Positions 45,690-59,414 of a stretch of DNA of 64,000 bases are shown here, piece by piece. Position 1 is the first letter of the stretch. Every line of letters begins with the position of its first letter. Location of the stretch: positions 422,883,319 to 422,947,318 of the forward strand of contig NC_066584.1 in the NCBI RefSeq assembly GCF_024323335.1, in the 5' to 3' direction. Below the pieces are notes generated by a model. That model saw only the letters and a list, made by a program, of their open reading frames with translations, was not told where the DNA came from and made no database searches. A program made the translations under genes and the position numbers. Source of the DNA: Lathyrus oleraceus (taxonomy: Eukaryota > Streptophyta > Magnoliopsida > Fabales > Fabaceae).

Positions 45690-48600
45690 ATTTTATTTTA
45701 ATTTAATTATAATTTTGTGTATTAATTTAGTTATTATGTGTGGGTAATTAAATATATGTGGGTGAGAGTGAGGGTGTACGGTCTTAGGATATGGTGTGGA
45801 AAGTAATTAGAGAAAGAAAGAATAATTAGAATTATTTTATTAATTAAAAATAATTATTTGGTTATATTATTGAAATAAAATAAATAGAATAAAAAGAAAA
45901 TAGAAGTTGTAGAGATATTGGGGGCAAGGTGGGGATTAGAGAGAAAATTAAGGGTAAAGTAGGAACATCATAATTAAGAGATTAGGTTTCTAGAGTAAAA
46001 AGAGAATTAGAAACGGAGTTTGACACTACGGAGAAAAAAATATGAAAAGAGGCAAGAGAAGGGAGAAGGTTAGTACATAAAAGAGCATTCATCGGAGAAG
46101 CTTGGAAGAAATTGCAAGAGAAATCTAAGGTAAGAGAGAGAACAAGTTTTAATAAAAATGGCTTATGCATGAGTGGTAGGGTAGATGAGTCCTTAATCTC
46201 CAATATGGATTGTGCAAATTTTATTTTATAGTGTTGTTGTTGTATGATTTTTTTATGCTCTATTTGAGTGATCTGTGTGTATTCTTGTATTTTTATTTGA
46301 TGCATACGTTGATGTCTTTGATAAGGCAAGGTTAATATGATACCTTTGTTGATGTCATGTTCTTGAGTACCTTGTATAAGATTAAGAATAACTATTTATT
46401 TTTGGGATTTCAGCTTTGCCTAGTAAATGTGTGATGATTCGTGTTTGTGCTCTTTGGGGCAAACTTCCTAATAACAATTGAATCATGGTATATACCTGTT
46501 TGGAGTCTGATAGATGTATTTTTTAGGGTGGTTAAAACTCAAATAGGCGAAATAGACGTGTTTTAAAATATGTTTAATAGGGTGAAAAGCCTCTAAAATC
46601 GCTGGTAGACATAGGATGGGATTGGCCATTTTATTTCAGGCATAACTTGAGTTTCGAGACTCGGATTGAAGCACGATTTGAAGTGTTGAAAAGGTAACGT
46701 GATAATACTTCTTTTGAAGTAAATAAATTGGGTCTAAGGCGCTACAAAAGTAGCAGTTTATTAATTTTTATACATGAGGTGTAGTCAGTTTCAGCCATGC
46801 GTTGGTCATCATGTTTCAGGCATAACTTGAGTTTTGTAAGTCTTTTTGGGATATCAATAATTACGTTAGAAAGAGGGTTTAATATCTTTCAAACTGGATA
46901 ATTTTGTAATTGTATCATGAGTATATAATTTTTCTTGCAATTTTGAATTCAGACATTCTGTTTTAGAGTTTATGCAGAAATTATTGTGAAAGGACTGAAC
47001 TAAAACGAATAGAAATGGAGTTTAGTAACTCTGTTGGAGGTATGGTTAAGTGTGTTTTAAAGAGGGTTTAAATATCTTTTATACTCGATATTTTCATAAA
47101 TCTATCATAAGTGTTTAATTTTTTTGGCTATTTAAAGTTAGACAATTTTAAAGTTAGGTCAGGAGTTTTGAGCAATTTTGACTGTGGTGACCTTTCGTTA
47201 CCTTTTTAAAGATTTTAAGAGTCCTATTTTATTTGGTTAAAGTTGTTATAGAATTTCCAGAGTTGCTTTTGAGTTGTTTAGAGTTGGAGAGTTCATAAGT
47301 GTTATCTTTATGTGCAAAAGTTGTCAGTAGAGCATTTTTTAGTATTTTAGAGTAGTATGAATTATTGTAGAGTTGTTCAGAATTCATTGGTAACTTTGTT
47401 GAGTTATAATTATAAATTAGTATGGCTTTTTACAAGTTACGACTATTGAATAAATTAATATAAATAGTTTGTTGATATAATGTGAACTCATAAAAATGTA
47501 TTTTTTATTCTTTTGAATTTTAGGTGACTGTTGACTACCGTTGGATAGTCATAGGGGCTGTTTGACGTGACTTAAATGATTAAAAATAAGTTTTAATAGA
47601 TTTTATTAATTTTATGAGAGATGGTTATGTATAGAAGGGTTAATGATGTTGTTCCAGATCACTATGCTTTATCTTGAATACTTGTTGACTTTATGAGTAT
47701 GTTGTTGTGTATTGTTGAGTTAAATGTGAGTTAGATATATGTGAATTGATAACTTTATTGAGTTGAATTATTATATGTGTTGGATTTTGTGTTGCTATGT
47801 TGAGTATTGTGTGAGTTGTTCTGGTAATCCAGAAAAGGGGCTTACGTGATTTTGTCAATGCATGTATGTTAGGATTAGAAGAGGGGTCTTAACGCATTGA
47901 ATTTTCTTAACATGTTCATACATTCATCTTGAATTATGTTAAGAGGCATGCTCGTTAGTTCAGAAGAAGGGACTAATGGCTTGTCCCGAGCCTAGAAGAG
48001 GAGGCTCAGGGGTTCAGAAGAGGGGACCCGGTTACAGAGAGAAATAAATGTTAGGTTGGTACCACATGCTTATGCATAGAGTTGCATAGACAAGTTGCAT
48101 TGCATAACGAGTCATATGTGCATTTGTTGAGATATATTTGTTGAGTCATGATAGATTTGGTGAGTTGGATGTGGGAATGTAATTGATATACTGTGATTGA
48201 GATTGTGTAAAATATGTTATTGGTTTAGTATCCTACCTTACAGTATATGCTTGTTATTATTAATTATGATTTATCACACCTCCTGTTTGAATGTTGCCTT
48301 TACATGTGCATTGTGCAAATACTCAAGAGTAGAGATACTGCTGCAAGTGGAAGTTAGCTCATAGAGCTATTTGTTTTACTTTAGTTGTTTTAATTTTGGT
48401 TATGCTCTGATATGTAACACTGGGGAGTGATTTTCTTTTTTCTATGTTGAGGTTTTCTGAGAGACAATGTATGCTCTCGTATGTTTATGTTTTGGTGTGA
48501 TAATCATTTGGAAAAGACTCATGAGTCGATGCTTTTAGTTATAATACGAAGTTTTATTATGAGACTTAAATTGGTCTCTGTGTATGTGTGTGTGTTAATT

Positions 48601-48861
48601 ATGATTTTGTTCCCATGTTATTAGATGAGTTGAATATCGTGTAAAAATCTGAAATACAGATCAAGATCAGATGAATTGATGTCGTGTAAACATCCTAAGT
48701 GATATTATGTGCATTAAAATATTGTGGTGCATGTTTATTTAAATTGATCGTTACATGATCAGCAAGCGTATGTGTTTCGAGAGGTGTAATATCATATGTG
48801 AAAATATTGTGAAAAATCTCTGATTTAATTATAATTGTGCATTGGGAGTTAGGGTGTTACA
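45690..48861 (+). repeat. Tekay-B 3' LTR (start uncertain)
   Basis: The right end TTAGGGTGTTACA is firm. Its last 300 bp match the broken 5' LTR, and it carries the uninterrupted MULE target site near 48830. The left border is not sharp because no TG start could be fixed. There are no convincing frames; a 115-codon minus frame (46329-45982) is rejected. The flank ATCAT at 48862 begins copia sequence, so Tekay-B inserted into a copia element. Confidence 0.72.
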
Positions 48862-50716
48862 ATCATCATCAAAAAGGGGGAGAATATGGAACCATGTGCT
48901 TGCAGGAATAATCAAGAAAATTGGTGAAGATAATGAATATCAAGACTTAAGAAGCAACTGCTCAACTTTGATGGTTTTTATTAAGACAACACTTAAAGAA
49001 AGCAACATCAATTAAATTGGTTTTGGTGATAAAAACGCCTAAAGATAAGCAACTACTAAACTTAGTACAAGCAGTCAAAGATGCACAAGGTGGTTGAGTT
49101 ATCCTTCTGAATCAAGCCAATGTCAGATCAAGATAAATTAGGGTTTCTGATGCCTTTACAACTCTATGGTGGTGGTGACTAATTTGAAGACATCCTAAGC
49201 ATCACCTGATAGAAGATTCAAGTGAAGTTCTTATATGTTTGGTATATCCCGGAAAGGACTTAAAACTTCAACGTGTGAAAGAGAGAAAGTGTAAAAGCTC
49301 ATCTGAGTGATCAGTGTATAATAAAAATACAAGGTCATTTTTATAATTATAAGGATGAAATAACACACACACTTGAAATATAGAGAGGCATATCAATGGG
49401 TTTTTAAAATAACTAGAAATTTTTTTTGAAGCCTAACCGGTTGAATTGGACACTGTCAAATTGATGAGGGAAAGTTTTTTAATTGTCTAATCAATTAGAA
49501 CAAATGCCTAATCAATTAGAATATGGTAAATTAATCTATAATAGATTATGATAGTATCTTAATGATTGGTAACGACTCTCTATCAAAACCTTCCAATTTG
49601 GGCAACAATAATCAATTATTGCATATGCCTAATCGATTAGCTAATCGATTAGGACAATTAAAAAGCCCGTAGATTATTTCCATTTTACACCATCTCTTGG
49701 CCTATAAATAGATATCATCTCCACCATTTCAAAACAATCCAGAAAATGAGAAACATATCATTTATCATCTCTTTAATTTTCTCTAAATTATTTCAATATT
49801 TTTCTCACATATTTTAGTCATAGTGCTTTGTGAGTGTTCTTGAGTTTAGTGAGATAGTTGTTTTGGGTAAGGATTTAAATTGTAAATTTACCAAGTTTAG
49901 TTTTCTATAGTGTAAATCATTCTTCCTTAGGATGTTATATTTTTGTTTAGAGTTAAACCATTGTAAAAGCTCGTTTTGATGTGGGTATTAGAATAAGTAT
50001 ATGTTTGGTTCGTGAAGAATAATCAAAGAAACATTTTCACAACGGTTCGAGATGAGTCTAGTAAAAATATCATTTGGTTTTTTAGTTCAGCCCATGTAAA
50101 AGCTCAGTAGGTTTGAGATCAGCCTAGTAAAAATCTCATTCGGTTTTTAAGTTCAGCCCGTGTAAAAGCTTAGTAAGTTCGAGATCATCCTAATGAAAAT
50201 CTCAGTTTGGTTTTGGTCGGTGCGTATAAAACTGTAGTTTGGTTAAGAGGTAGCCAATTCAAAACTCCACCATGGTTCGTGATCAGCATGTACAAAATCT
50301 CATGTTTGGCTTAGATACTAATCATTCAAAGCTCTGTTTACAATTTGGCAAAAATATTAACCGCTTCAAGCTTATTCATTGTTTAGAGACTATTCACTAT
50401 AAACTTTTTTCGTTGTTTGGTTAGAAGTTATCCTGAAACTTCATTTCTCTGTATAAGGTGTTCTTAGGATTAACCTTCTAAAAGATATCGAGCATTATTG
50501 AACACTCTCAATATCAATTATTTGAGATAGGAGTAGGTCATTTATTTAAGGCCGAACCTCTATAAATCTCGAGTGTTATCTCTCTTACCTTAACTCTTTT
50601 ATTTTGTGCTTATTTTTTTACTTCATAATTCCACTACTTATACAGAAGTTTTTAGTAAATAATTTCCCAATTCACCCTCCCCCTTCCCCCCCCCCCCCCC
50701 CCCCCCCCTCCCCTCT
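48862..50716 (+). mobile_element. Copia (SIRE/Maximus-like) PPT and LTR, plus strand
   Basis: CATCAAAAAGGGGGAGAA is the PPT context typical of plant copia elements of the SIRE type. The LTR starts shortly after (about 48887). A TATA box CTATAAATAG lies at about 49702. Repeated GTTCAGCCC-TGTAAAAGCT and GAGATCAGCC-TAGTAAAAATCTC units (50045-50220) are of the kind seen in these LTRs. The right end is C-rich (ATTCACCC then about 30 C). No coding sequence is left. The right border is uncertain. Confidence 0.65.
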
Positions 50717-50720
50717 CCCC
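50681..50720 (+). repeat. Poly-C tract at the copia LTR end
   Basis: An almost pure C run of about 35 bases with a few T. C-rich ends are usual for this LTR family, but this run is long and may have grown by slippage. Length calls in assemblies are unreliable here. Confidence 0.85.
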
Positions 50721-50729
50721 TCTTGTGTA

Positions 50730-52790
50730 TGGAGTCGCATGTCTAACACACATCACATTACGACTTTTCTCAAAATGTAAGTTTGGCAAGTCAATCATTA
50801 AATCCATGTATACGGTCTTTTATAAGTGGTCCATGTGGATATGTGCTATTCTCATATATGACATATCCATGATTCACCCTCGTTACTCAAAATACAAACT
50901 TCATTTAAAGGAATTTTGTTTATATTCACCGTGTAGGTGTTTCCACTTCTAAATCTAGTAAAGATTGTTTGATCAGATTTTGATTTGATAAACCTGCATC
51001 TAAAAGAATAAAAGGTTATATTTTTACCTTTGTCACATAATTGACTAACTCTTAATAAATTATTCTTTAAACCATTAACTAAAATAACCTCCATAATCCT
51101 TGGATTGGGGAACTTATCAATGGTACCAATACCAATGATTTTTTCCTTGTTTTTGTCACTATAGGAGACAAAACCTTATTTTCTGGGAGTGAGTGAAGAG
51201 AACAAAGATCTATCTCTGGCCATGTGCTTTAAACAGTCGCTATTAAGGTATCACTTAGAGTTTTACACTATACATAAATCTTGCACCAAAATATTAGGTC
51301 TTAACTTTAGGTACCCAAACAATTTTGGGTACTTTAATGTTAGTTTAGTAAATATTCCCACTAGATTTTTCATGAGGATTATAATTGCAAAAATATGAAG
51401 TAGACATGTTTCTTATTTTGCGTTCATGATGCTTTTTATAGAAATATGAGGGAGGAAGACCATGTTTGTTTTCATGACTTTTCTTAATAAAAAAAAAAAT
51501 AGAAACATCAACATTTTTATTTCAATAATTGCATTTAAGGGTTTTGCACTTAGGGGTTTGATGAGCATGACAATAACTACATTGAAGTGTGTTTTGTAAA
51601 TCTTTGTTTTCCTTTTTAAAATATCACATTGATCATACTTGATACATTCATCTGATACTTCGTGAAAAGGGGGAAGAGTTATGAGTCAAAACATTTTGTC
51701 TTTGTTTTAGTTTTCTATTTCTTATGAAAGGTTTTTATTTTCAAATTCAAGGAAAGAAATAATATCTCTATAAATGGAGACAAGTTGTTTTAACTTACTT
51801 GTTTATTTATTTAACTTCTTGAAAATAACAAAATAAATCACAATAAGATAAATAGGAAGGTACCTCACTTTCTTCATGATTTGTCATGAGACATATGTTG
51901 TCTTCTTCATCATCCGAGGACTCCATGTCATTTTCTTCACAAGGAACATAAGCTTTCTTCTCATCCTTTTGGGGTTTCTTTAACTTTTTCTAGTTCTTTT
52001 TCTGCTTCTAAATAAAATTTGGTCTTATGTTCCCCCTTTTCTCCATATTGGAAACATATAGGAGTGAAGGACGATATTTATTTTTTATTTTTTTGCTCCT
52101 CTTACTTATTTTCTCTTTTCATAAACCTTTTAAAGTTCTATACTATTAGTGGCATTTATGCATCAGAGTCTGAACCTTTTTCTTCCTCTATTTTGAGAGC
52201 TAATTTCTTCTTTTTCTTGTCGTCTTCCTCGTCATTTGCAAGCCTTTTCAGCTTCATCTCATGTTCATGCAATTTACCAAAGAGAGTTTCCAAGTCCATG
52301 GATGACATATCCTTAGATTCATAAATCACAATAAATTTGAGTTTCCAACTACTATTTAGGCATCTAAGGACTTTTACAACCAAGTCCTCATTTTAAAAAA
52401 CTTTTCCAAGAGTTATTATGTGATTAGCGATGACGATAAATCATTTCTAAAGAGCTCATATCCATGATTTAATGTGTTAATTTTTTCTCTTTTAACCTTG
52501 GTTCTAACTACATGGATAACTTGAAGGGTGTCCCACACTTTCTTAGCAATGTTGCAACAAGAGACATATAAGAACTCCTCAATACCATGAGTGATAGTAA
52601 TCTTGGCATTTTCCTTTAAACCGTATTTAACTTTCTCTTTGTCTTCTTTGGTCCAATCATCTTCATATTTGTTTACCATAACACCATTAAATTGATATGT
52701 GAGAACAAATGGGTTATTTTTCACAGCCTTCCAAATATAAAAATTCATCCTTTTATGAAGATTCTCATCTTCTCTTTCCATAATGTATGC
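50730..52790 (-). pseudogene. Copia (SIRE/Maximus-like) gag-protease-integrase start, minus strand
   Basis: Read from right to left: a gag segment (52781-52416) with EDDWTKEDKEKVKYG and AKKVWDTLQVIH, matching the UBN2-type copia gag pattern W-x(n)-D and AKEIWD-L. A second gag segment (52383-52156) has VLRCLNSSWKLK and KLHEHEMKLKRL. A linker with WVPKVKT lies near 51310. A protease-like segment near 51230 has DSD in the place of the DSG active site, then SLFSSLTPRK. A GAG-pre-integrase segment (51094-50852) has VNGLKNNLLRVSQLCDKG. Stops and frame changes separate the parts. No RT is left. Decay is heavy, so the copy is old. Confidence 0.78.
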
Positions 52791-52914
52791 TTGTATACAT
52801 TAAAGGATGGGGGTTTGTTTAAGGAATCGTTTGAACACGTTGCCTTCCTCCTGGTACGATTAGTCATTAAACGGTAGTTACCTTATGATGCTACTTGTCG
52901 AACAAGTGACTCCA

Positions 52915-54100
52915 AAAATAAAAGGGGGTTGAATTGTGAAATTCAAAATTTGTGATTAGTTTTAAAAAATTCTTTTATTTTAAAAATAATTTATGTTAGT
53001 GTAGAGATAAAGCATCGTAAAATATAAAGGAAGGATATAGAGAAGAAGGAAAATTAAACAACCAAAAATAAGGAGATAGGAAAAAGAGAAACTACATCAA
53101 GATTTATACAGGTTTGCCTAATCACTTGACCTACAAATGTCCCCAATAATTTATTCTTGATAGTTCCACTAATATAAAGTCTTTATATTTTAATGGTATG
53201 CTCACAAACCTTATTACAACAAATAAGAGATTTTACGTTAGTTAATTCCCCAAACCAAATAGAGTTTTTGACGACTGAGCTCACGAACCAAATGGAGATT
53301 TTACCGTTCCATAAAGGACCATTTTGATTCCTTAACTCTCTTACGACGTTGTTTGGTTAAAATGATGATTACTTTTAGTTTTGGAATGATTTTTAATTGG
53401 TTTTGAAAATTTTATAAAAAGGAGATTTAGGACTAAGAATTATATCTTAGACTTGTTAACGCATGTTCTTAGTTTCTATTAATTACGATAAATTTTCTTT
53501 GTAGAAACAAGTAGTTAAAATGGATAATACTTATTTTCTCCAGCATATTATCTTGTCATACACTAATGAACTACCTACTTTCGCAGCATAACTCGTTTGT
53601 TTAGGATCCTTTAAGTTCGGCTATTTAAAATGGAACTTTTTTCAGTTAAACAATAAACACTTTCAATTTTTGATTTAATAGTTTAGTCTTTCTAGTTCAG
53701 ATATTAATCATACCCTTTTAGTATATGATTGATATCTATGAATATTTCTATTTTCATTGAGATATACTCGTTAAATCATAAAACCAAAAGAAATAATATC
53801 ATTTCTCATTATTAACATTTTAACAAGGAACCTACTTGAGATCTATCATTTGGACAATTCTTATGATCCTAAGTTTTAAGGTGACTACTCATACATATTA
53901 ATGATAAAAACATGAATATTATTAAACAGAAGTATAGACATGGTATACAATAGTCTACTTACAAAACAAGCAAACGATAAAACCTTGATTTAAGTACAAA
54001 TTGATTACACAAAACTACATGTTCCATAGAGACTTTTACGAACTTCAAGTGCAGCAAAAATATAAACTAATGCAGAGAATTCTAAGTAATTTAAGAACTT
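52915..54100 (-). repeat. Probable copia LTR, minus strand
   Basis: The right-to-left end AATTCAACCCCCTTTTATTT is the usual C-rich end of SIRE/Maximus-type LTRs, and it lies just upstream of the gag remnant on the same strand. Interior blocks (for example CCAAATGGAGATTTTACCG) resemble the repeated units of the plus-strand copia LTR in inverted orientation. The left and right borders and the PBS could not be fixed. Confidence 0.5.
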
Positions 54101-54109
54101 TTATAATTT

Positions 54110-54515
54110 GAAATGATTTTAGGTTGTCAAATGTGGTTTAAGCATCTAAGAAATTTTATAACTAAATCCTCATTTTGAAAACGTTACGCAAAGTTCTCGT
54201 GTGATTCACAATGTGAATAAACCAATTTTCCATATCCTAAATGTTTTATTTAGGTTTTATTATGAAAAGTTTGTAATCATAGGTCAATGTATTCATCTTC
54301 AACTTTTTTTACCTCAACTTTTACCTTCATGGGTAACTTAAATGGTGAGCCACATTTCTATTGTAGTGTCACACTGAAAAACACACAAAAACTCATTAGT
54401 AATTAGGGCAGTAGTGATAATAGTTTTTGTTTTCAAAATCTGTTGCATTTTTTCTTATCATATTTGGTCCAAATATCTTTATCTTTGTTTCCGACAACAC
54501 CATCAACTAGATGTG
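54110..54515 (-). pseudogene. Second copia gag fragment, minus strand
   Basis: The minus strand encodes, in broken frames, HLVDGVVGNKDKDIWTKYDKK, then TNEFLCVFQCDTTIEMW and THEGKS, and at the lower end EDLVIKFLRCLN. These align with the gag segments at 52156-52781, so this is a separate, more decayed gag copy. It is cut at 54515 by the Ogre-3 LTR. Confidence 0.68.
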
Positions 54516-57500
54516 TGTAAGACCCTAATTTTGACCCTAAGATCCCTCATGGCATCATTTCATTGCACATTTGCATTTGCCTCAAGGATCACAGCATCTT
54601 TGCTCCTTTACCCTTGGGTTGGGACTTGTGTGAGTTGGTTTGAGACCACCAAGCATGCTTTAATTGTATATTATTTCTTTTCTTACTTTGTTTACTAACC
54701 AAAAACACAAAAATATGTCACTAACTTAGTTTGTTTTGAAGCTCAAGCAGTCATGTGATCCAAGGCTCCTATGAGGGCCCTATGCTCATTGATATGGCCA
54801 GATGAAGTTGAAAGCAAGCATGACAATGGTCCCCAAAGCTCTTAATCATTATATATGTCTCCAAAGTATCTCAATTTGTCAATTTGATCAAGATAAACCA
54901 AAGGGCTTAAGGATTGTTTCCCAAGGAAACCCTAATTCATCTGTGCATTGACTGTGCCTTGCTCATGAAACAACCTCAACCCATCATCAAATACAATCAA
55001 GGGAAGTTCTTTCATTCATCATTTAATGAATATTTGAGCTTATTTGAGTATCATCAATCATTTGTTCATCAATATTTGAGGTTTGGACTTGAGAATTTGA
55101 TCAGTCAAATCATCTGACTATTTTGAAATCCACTGAGACCTAACTTTTGATGTGTTTGTCAAATGAAGAAGAGCCCAAGAGGAAAAATGTTATTAATAAC
55201 CATGTGAACAACGTTAATATTCATCGAAGTTTCATTTGAAACTTGGAAGGTCATCATTCATTTCAAAACATTATAGGTCATTTTGACTGAAACCCTAATT
55301 TTGGGTCAACTTCCCAAGGACCTAACTCCTTCAATTTTTATAATTTTGAGGTGGGACCAAGTTCATTGGAAATTTTAAGATGTCTACTTCAAATGTTATG
55401 TTGGACAAAATTTCATAATCCTAAAATAAATACATGTGATAATACAAAACATTATAGGTCACTTTGGACCAAAGTCATTGAAATGTGAAAAAGTCCAACT
55501 TCAAGTGCCCATAACTTTCTCATCAAAAATCCAAATGATGCAAAATTTAAGTCCAAAATTATTGTATTGAAAATATATACAACTTTAATGTTGGAGGTTT
55601 TGTCATTTAAAGCTTGAATCATTGAAACAGAAGGGCTTGAAGTTGGTCCATTTTGGCAAAATTTCCATATACATGTTTTGTACCTTGAACTTCATGGCCT
55701 GTTTTCAATAATCTCCCAACTCCAAATGGATTTTTGTTCAACATAACATTTGTTCCTCATGTCAAGACCTTTCCAACCATTACCCACATGCCTATATTTC
55801 AATTTTGCAAAAGGCATTTTCGAAGAGGAGAAGTTTTTGTTCCAATTATGCATAACATGTTGAATCTTTGTGCACAAGCTAATGCAATGAAATTTGCACG
55901 TCCAAACCATCTCATACTCATATCAGCTTGCATTTGCAATGGATTTTGGGCCTCCCATGCGCCTGTACAGGCCCATGCATGGAGGACCCAACTTCACATG
56001 CACACGAGTTCCTTCATGCCTTGCATCATCCTTTCCTATAAATAGAATGTTGCATTCTCTTCAAACTTCAACCTAAAGGCGCCTGAAGTTCTACACAAGT
56101 GAAATCCCAACCTCCATTAAAAGGAATTTTGAGTTTTCTCTTTCAATTTTCAAGTTCAATTTTCAACTTCATTGGTTGATCTTTGAACTTCAATTCCTGA
56201 ACCTTGCTTCATTGCTACCTCAAGAACAAGCTGCATCAAAGAGTTGGAGTAGATCGTGCCTTTGAAAGTTGCACTTCAAAGGTTGTTATTCAAACTGTTT
56301 TCATTCGAATCTCCTTGGATATTGATCATTTTTTGTGTTGGTTGGTACCTATGAAGTCCTCATGTGAGAGGCAATTGATTTGAGCTTTTAATTTCATGAA
56401 TTGAATAAGTTCAGTTTAAACACCATAAATTTCCATCTCATATTTCTCTCTCTATGGAGATCTTGAGGGGAAACCAAGGGTACAAGGGTGATGTACATCA
56501 CCCCATCTTTCTAATGATGTATGGATCGTGCATTTTGGTGAAGGTTTTGAAACCTGCAATTTTGGCCGGAACTGTGAGTCTCGCAGGAGAAGACAGTGGT
56601 TTCCACCACCGTCCCCACGTGGACGAGTTCATGGCCACTGGATCTGTTGCTTATGATTTAATCTGGACCCTTGATTGTCAAACTTTCATTTAATCTTTGT
56701 GTTACGCGTTTGACCAAGCCTCACCATACGCGCGCGTCTCTCAGCCTTGTGATCAGCCACGTCAATTAATGAGTGTTGATCCAAGCGCTGAGGATTTTTC
56801 TGATTTTTAATTTCTGTTTTAATTTTCTTTTATTTCAATTATTTTTGCAAAAATTCATAACTTCTTTATTTGGAATCACAAAAATATGGGACCGATTGCA
56901 AAAATTTTCTCTTAAATTCTAGTTTCTAAAAATGATTTTTAATTATTTTTGTGATTCCATTAAATATTTTTTGTGAATTATTTACTTTCTGATTGTTTTT
57001 AAGTCATTTAAAATGCTTTCCAATATTCAAAAATGCCAATAATATTTTCTTAACATCTTTGAATGATGATGAATCTATGAAAAATATTCTCATCAATTTC
57101 TTAATTGATTTGAGATTTATTTGAGATTTTAGTTCAATTATGTTATTTTTCTTCATTTTTAATTGTTTAAAATTAGTTTCTGTTTTCAAAAAATGATGAA
57201 AATTTTTGTCAAATCTTGTTTGACCATGTTTAACTTATGATGATCTAATTGGACTTTTCCAAGTTGATTTGAATTGGATTTGAAGTTTGACCTTTATTTG
57301 TTTATTTTAATTCAAGTATTATTTTAATTCCAAAAAATACAAAATATATTTTTATTGTTTCTTGACTTCTAAGCTTCATCTCACTTCTGTTTACCATTGA
57401 TTGATGTTGATTCCATTCACGGTTGATCAATGTGTGTTGGTTATGTCATTTGAATTTCAATTATGTACATTCCATTTCTTCTTCTTCTTCTTTTCTTTTT

Positions 57501-59408
57501 GATCAATGAGTTAATGATTGGTGGTTAGCCTTGACATATGAGGGGCTTAGCCTTCTTTGATCCAAATCAAATTCATCTTGATCAAAGATCAAGTGAATTG
57601 CTTTGCATTAGAGATAGGTTGCTTTTTGGTCAAGCAAAAAACCTAAATCCATACAAGATCATTCTTCTTTTCTTTTGGCATGGCAAGTTGTAGGAGCTTG
57701 GCTTACTAGTCATGGTCTCTAACTTGTGTTTGTTTGCCTATAGTTTTATTGACCAGCCTCAGATAGGTGTGACTACTACATTAGTCCACTTACGATTGCT
57801 TAACATATCGCTAAATTGCCTTATGGCACACTAACACTAACTACTAATTACTAACTTTTAATTCAAGCATTTAATTCTTGCAATTTACTTTAATGCAATT
57901 TAATTTCTTGCCCATTAATTCATTTGTCTTTTCCCTTTGCTCACTTGAGCTCATGTTTATGCTTATTCCATTTGCCTTTTGCTCACTTGAGCACATTATT
58001 GTGTATATACTATTGCCTTGTGCTTGTTTTGTTTTGTCTGTGTGAACCCAATACAAATGGAGAAAGGACTTAGATTTAGGACCTTACCTATGCTAAATGG
58101 AGTTTGAAGAGCAACTAGGCCTCATGCCTTTAGAATGCTATGTTGAAGAGCAACTAGGCCTCATGCCTTTAGAATGCTTAATCTTGAAGATGAATTGAAA
58201 GGACCCCTAATTCTAAACTCCCTCTTGTCCATTCTTTTTATTGCATTGTGCAGCTTTTTGATTTGTGTGTTCTTGTGTGATAGGGATCCTAAACTTGAGC
58301 CAATTAGAAGAACCATTGTCATGAGCATCCAAAATGAAAGATACAAAGCCAATAGGAAGATTCCTAGGAGCTTGATTGATTGTTTGCTTGATTGCTTAAG
58401 TCATTTGCTTATTTCTTGCTAATTCCAAAGGAAAGGGAGCAACTTGGATCATCTTTATGATCTCAAGAAGGGAACTCCAAGTGGTTTTATTTCTCTTCCC
58501 TCATCTTTGCATGTTTAGGACCTAGCCACTCTCTTCTTCTCTCCACTCTAACCCAAGCCAAACTTTTTGTGCAAACATTAACATTGTTTTCAAAATTAGA
58601 AACCTAGGCACTATGCCTTTGATTTTTCAAACTCTTTTTCATAACACTTATTTTGAATTGAATCTTAAGTCAACTTTGACCTTATTTTGGGAATACTTTT
58701 AATTTGTAAATACAACTCACTCAAATTGTTTTATGGTTTCAATGACCATTAATGTTAAAGCTTTTCATAAACATTAGCTATTAGGTTTGAGTTATCCTAG
58801 AGGTTGATATAATACTCACCTATATCCTTAGTGATGGACTATAAGTCTTCCATGCTTATTATAGGGTTAACCCCTCACTAGCATGTTGAAGCTCTCCTCA
58901 CATGGTGGATTTGTGGTTTTAGGTTGAGTTTTCTCCCTTTGATAACAAAAGACCTTAAGGCTTTTGACCAATCAATTCACCCACTTCTTTTGAGATTTTT
59001 GCCCCGAAGTACGAGGTTTTGATCCTACCTTTTTAAGATGGTACGTAGGCAATGGGTTTATCCATTCAAACACAAAATTGTAAATAATTTGTATATTCTT
59101 TTCTCATCTCCCCAATCATGTTTGCACAATTATTTTCACAAATATCAACCTACCTTACAACATTTGTAAAAAGGGCTCCCTTAGAGCACTAAGGATGTTT
59201 TGGATGCTTAAAACCTTCCCATTACATAACCAACCCCCTTACCCAGATCTCTGACATTTTTATTAGTTTTTGATTTGATAAAACTTCTCGGTTTTTGTTC
59301 GCTTTCTAACCTTTCCTTTGGATAAATAGAAGTGCGGTGGCGACTCGAATTGTATGATTTACTTTTGATTTAGTCAATAAATCTAAAGGTAATGAATACC
59401 CCGCTACA
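54516..59408 (+). repeat. Ogre-3 5' LTR (4893 bp)
   Basis: Starts TGTAAGACCCTAATTTTGACC and ends CCCCGCTACA. TATA-like CTATAAATAG at 56036-56045. Hairpin 56740-56792 with GCGCGCG just before it. A 38-bp duplication lies near 58105-58180. TACGTAGGCA box at 59042-59051 and a PBS-like TGGCGACTC at 59338-59346, 62 bp from the LTR end. Open frames inside are short and not supported. Confidence 0.9.
56740..56792 (+). other. Candidate structured RNA element in the Ogre-3 LTR
   Basis: Arms CTCAGCCTTGTGATCA and TGATCCAAGCGCTGAG pair with few mismatches around an inner CACGTCAATTAATGAGTG, which itself can pair (CAC-TCA with TGA-GTG). Ogre-2 has a matching structure at 20894-20853 with different arms but the same TCAATTAATGAG centre. 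Confidence 0.6.
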
Positions 59409-59414
59409 GTAAAG

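Larger units (their letters stand above)
23109..48861 (+). mobile_element. Tekay-B: decayed Tekay-type retrotransposon split by later insertions
   Basis: Its pieces are: 5' LTR tail (23109-23386, 43194-43223, 45368-45371), PBS (45376-45387), a residual internal region of about 300 bp, and the 3' LTR (to 48861). The 23109-23386 segment aligns with 48562-48833 of the 3' LTR. The 43194-43223 piece aligns with the last bases of the 3' LTR (TTAGGGTGTTACA). Only about 300 bp separate the PBS from the 3' LTR region, ending in a TTTTCGAGGGAGAAAAT block of the kind found at the end of Tekay pol, so nearly all coding sequence was lost. Assignment to Tekay rests on the PBS context, which matches that of the Tekay array in this window. 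Confidence 0.75.

Noticed and set aside
43224..45700. Reading 43224-45362 plus the following PBS as a new 5' LTR with its own body
   Set aside because: The GGTGT duplication on both sides and the rejoined Tekay-B LTR end show a solo LTR.
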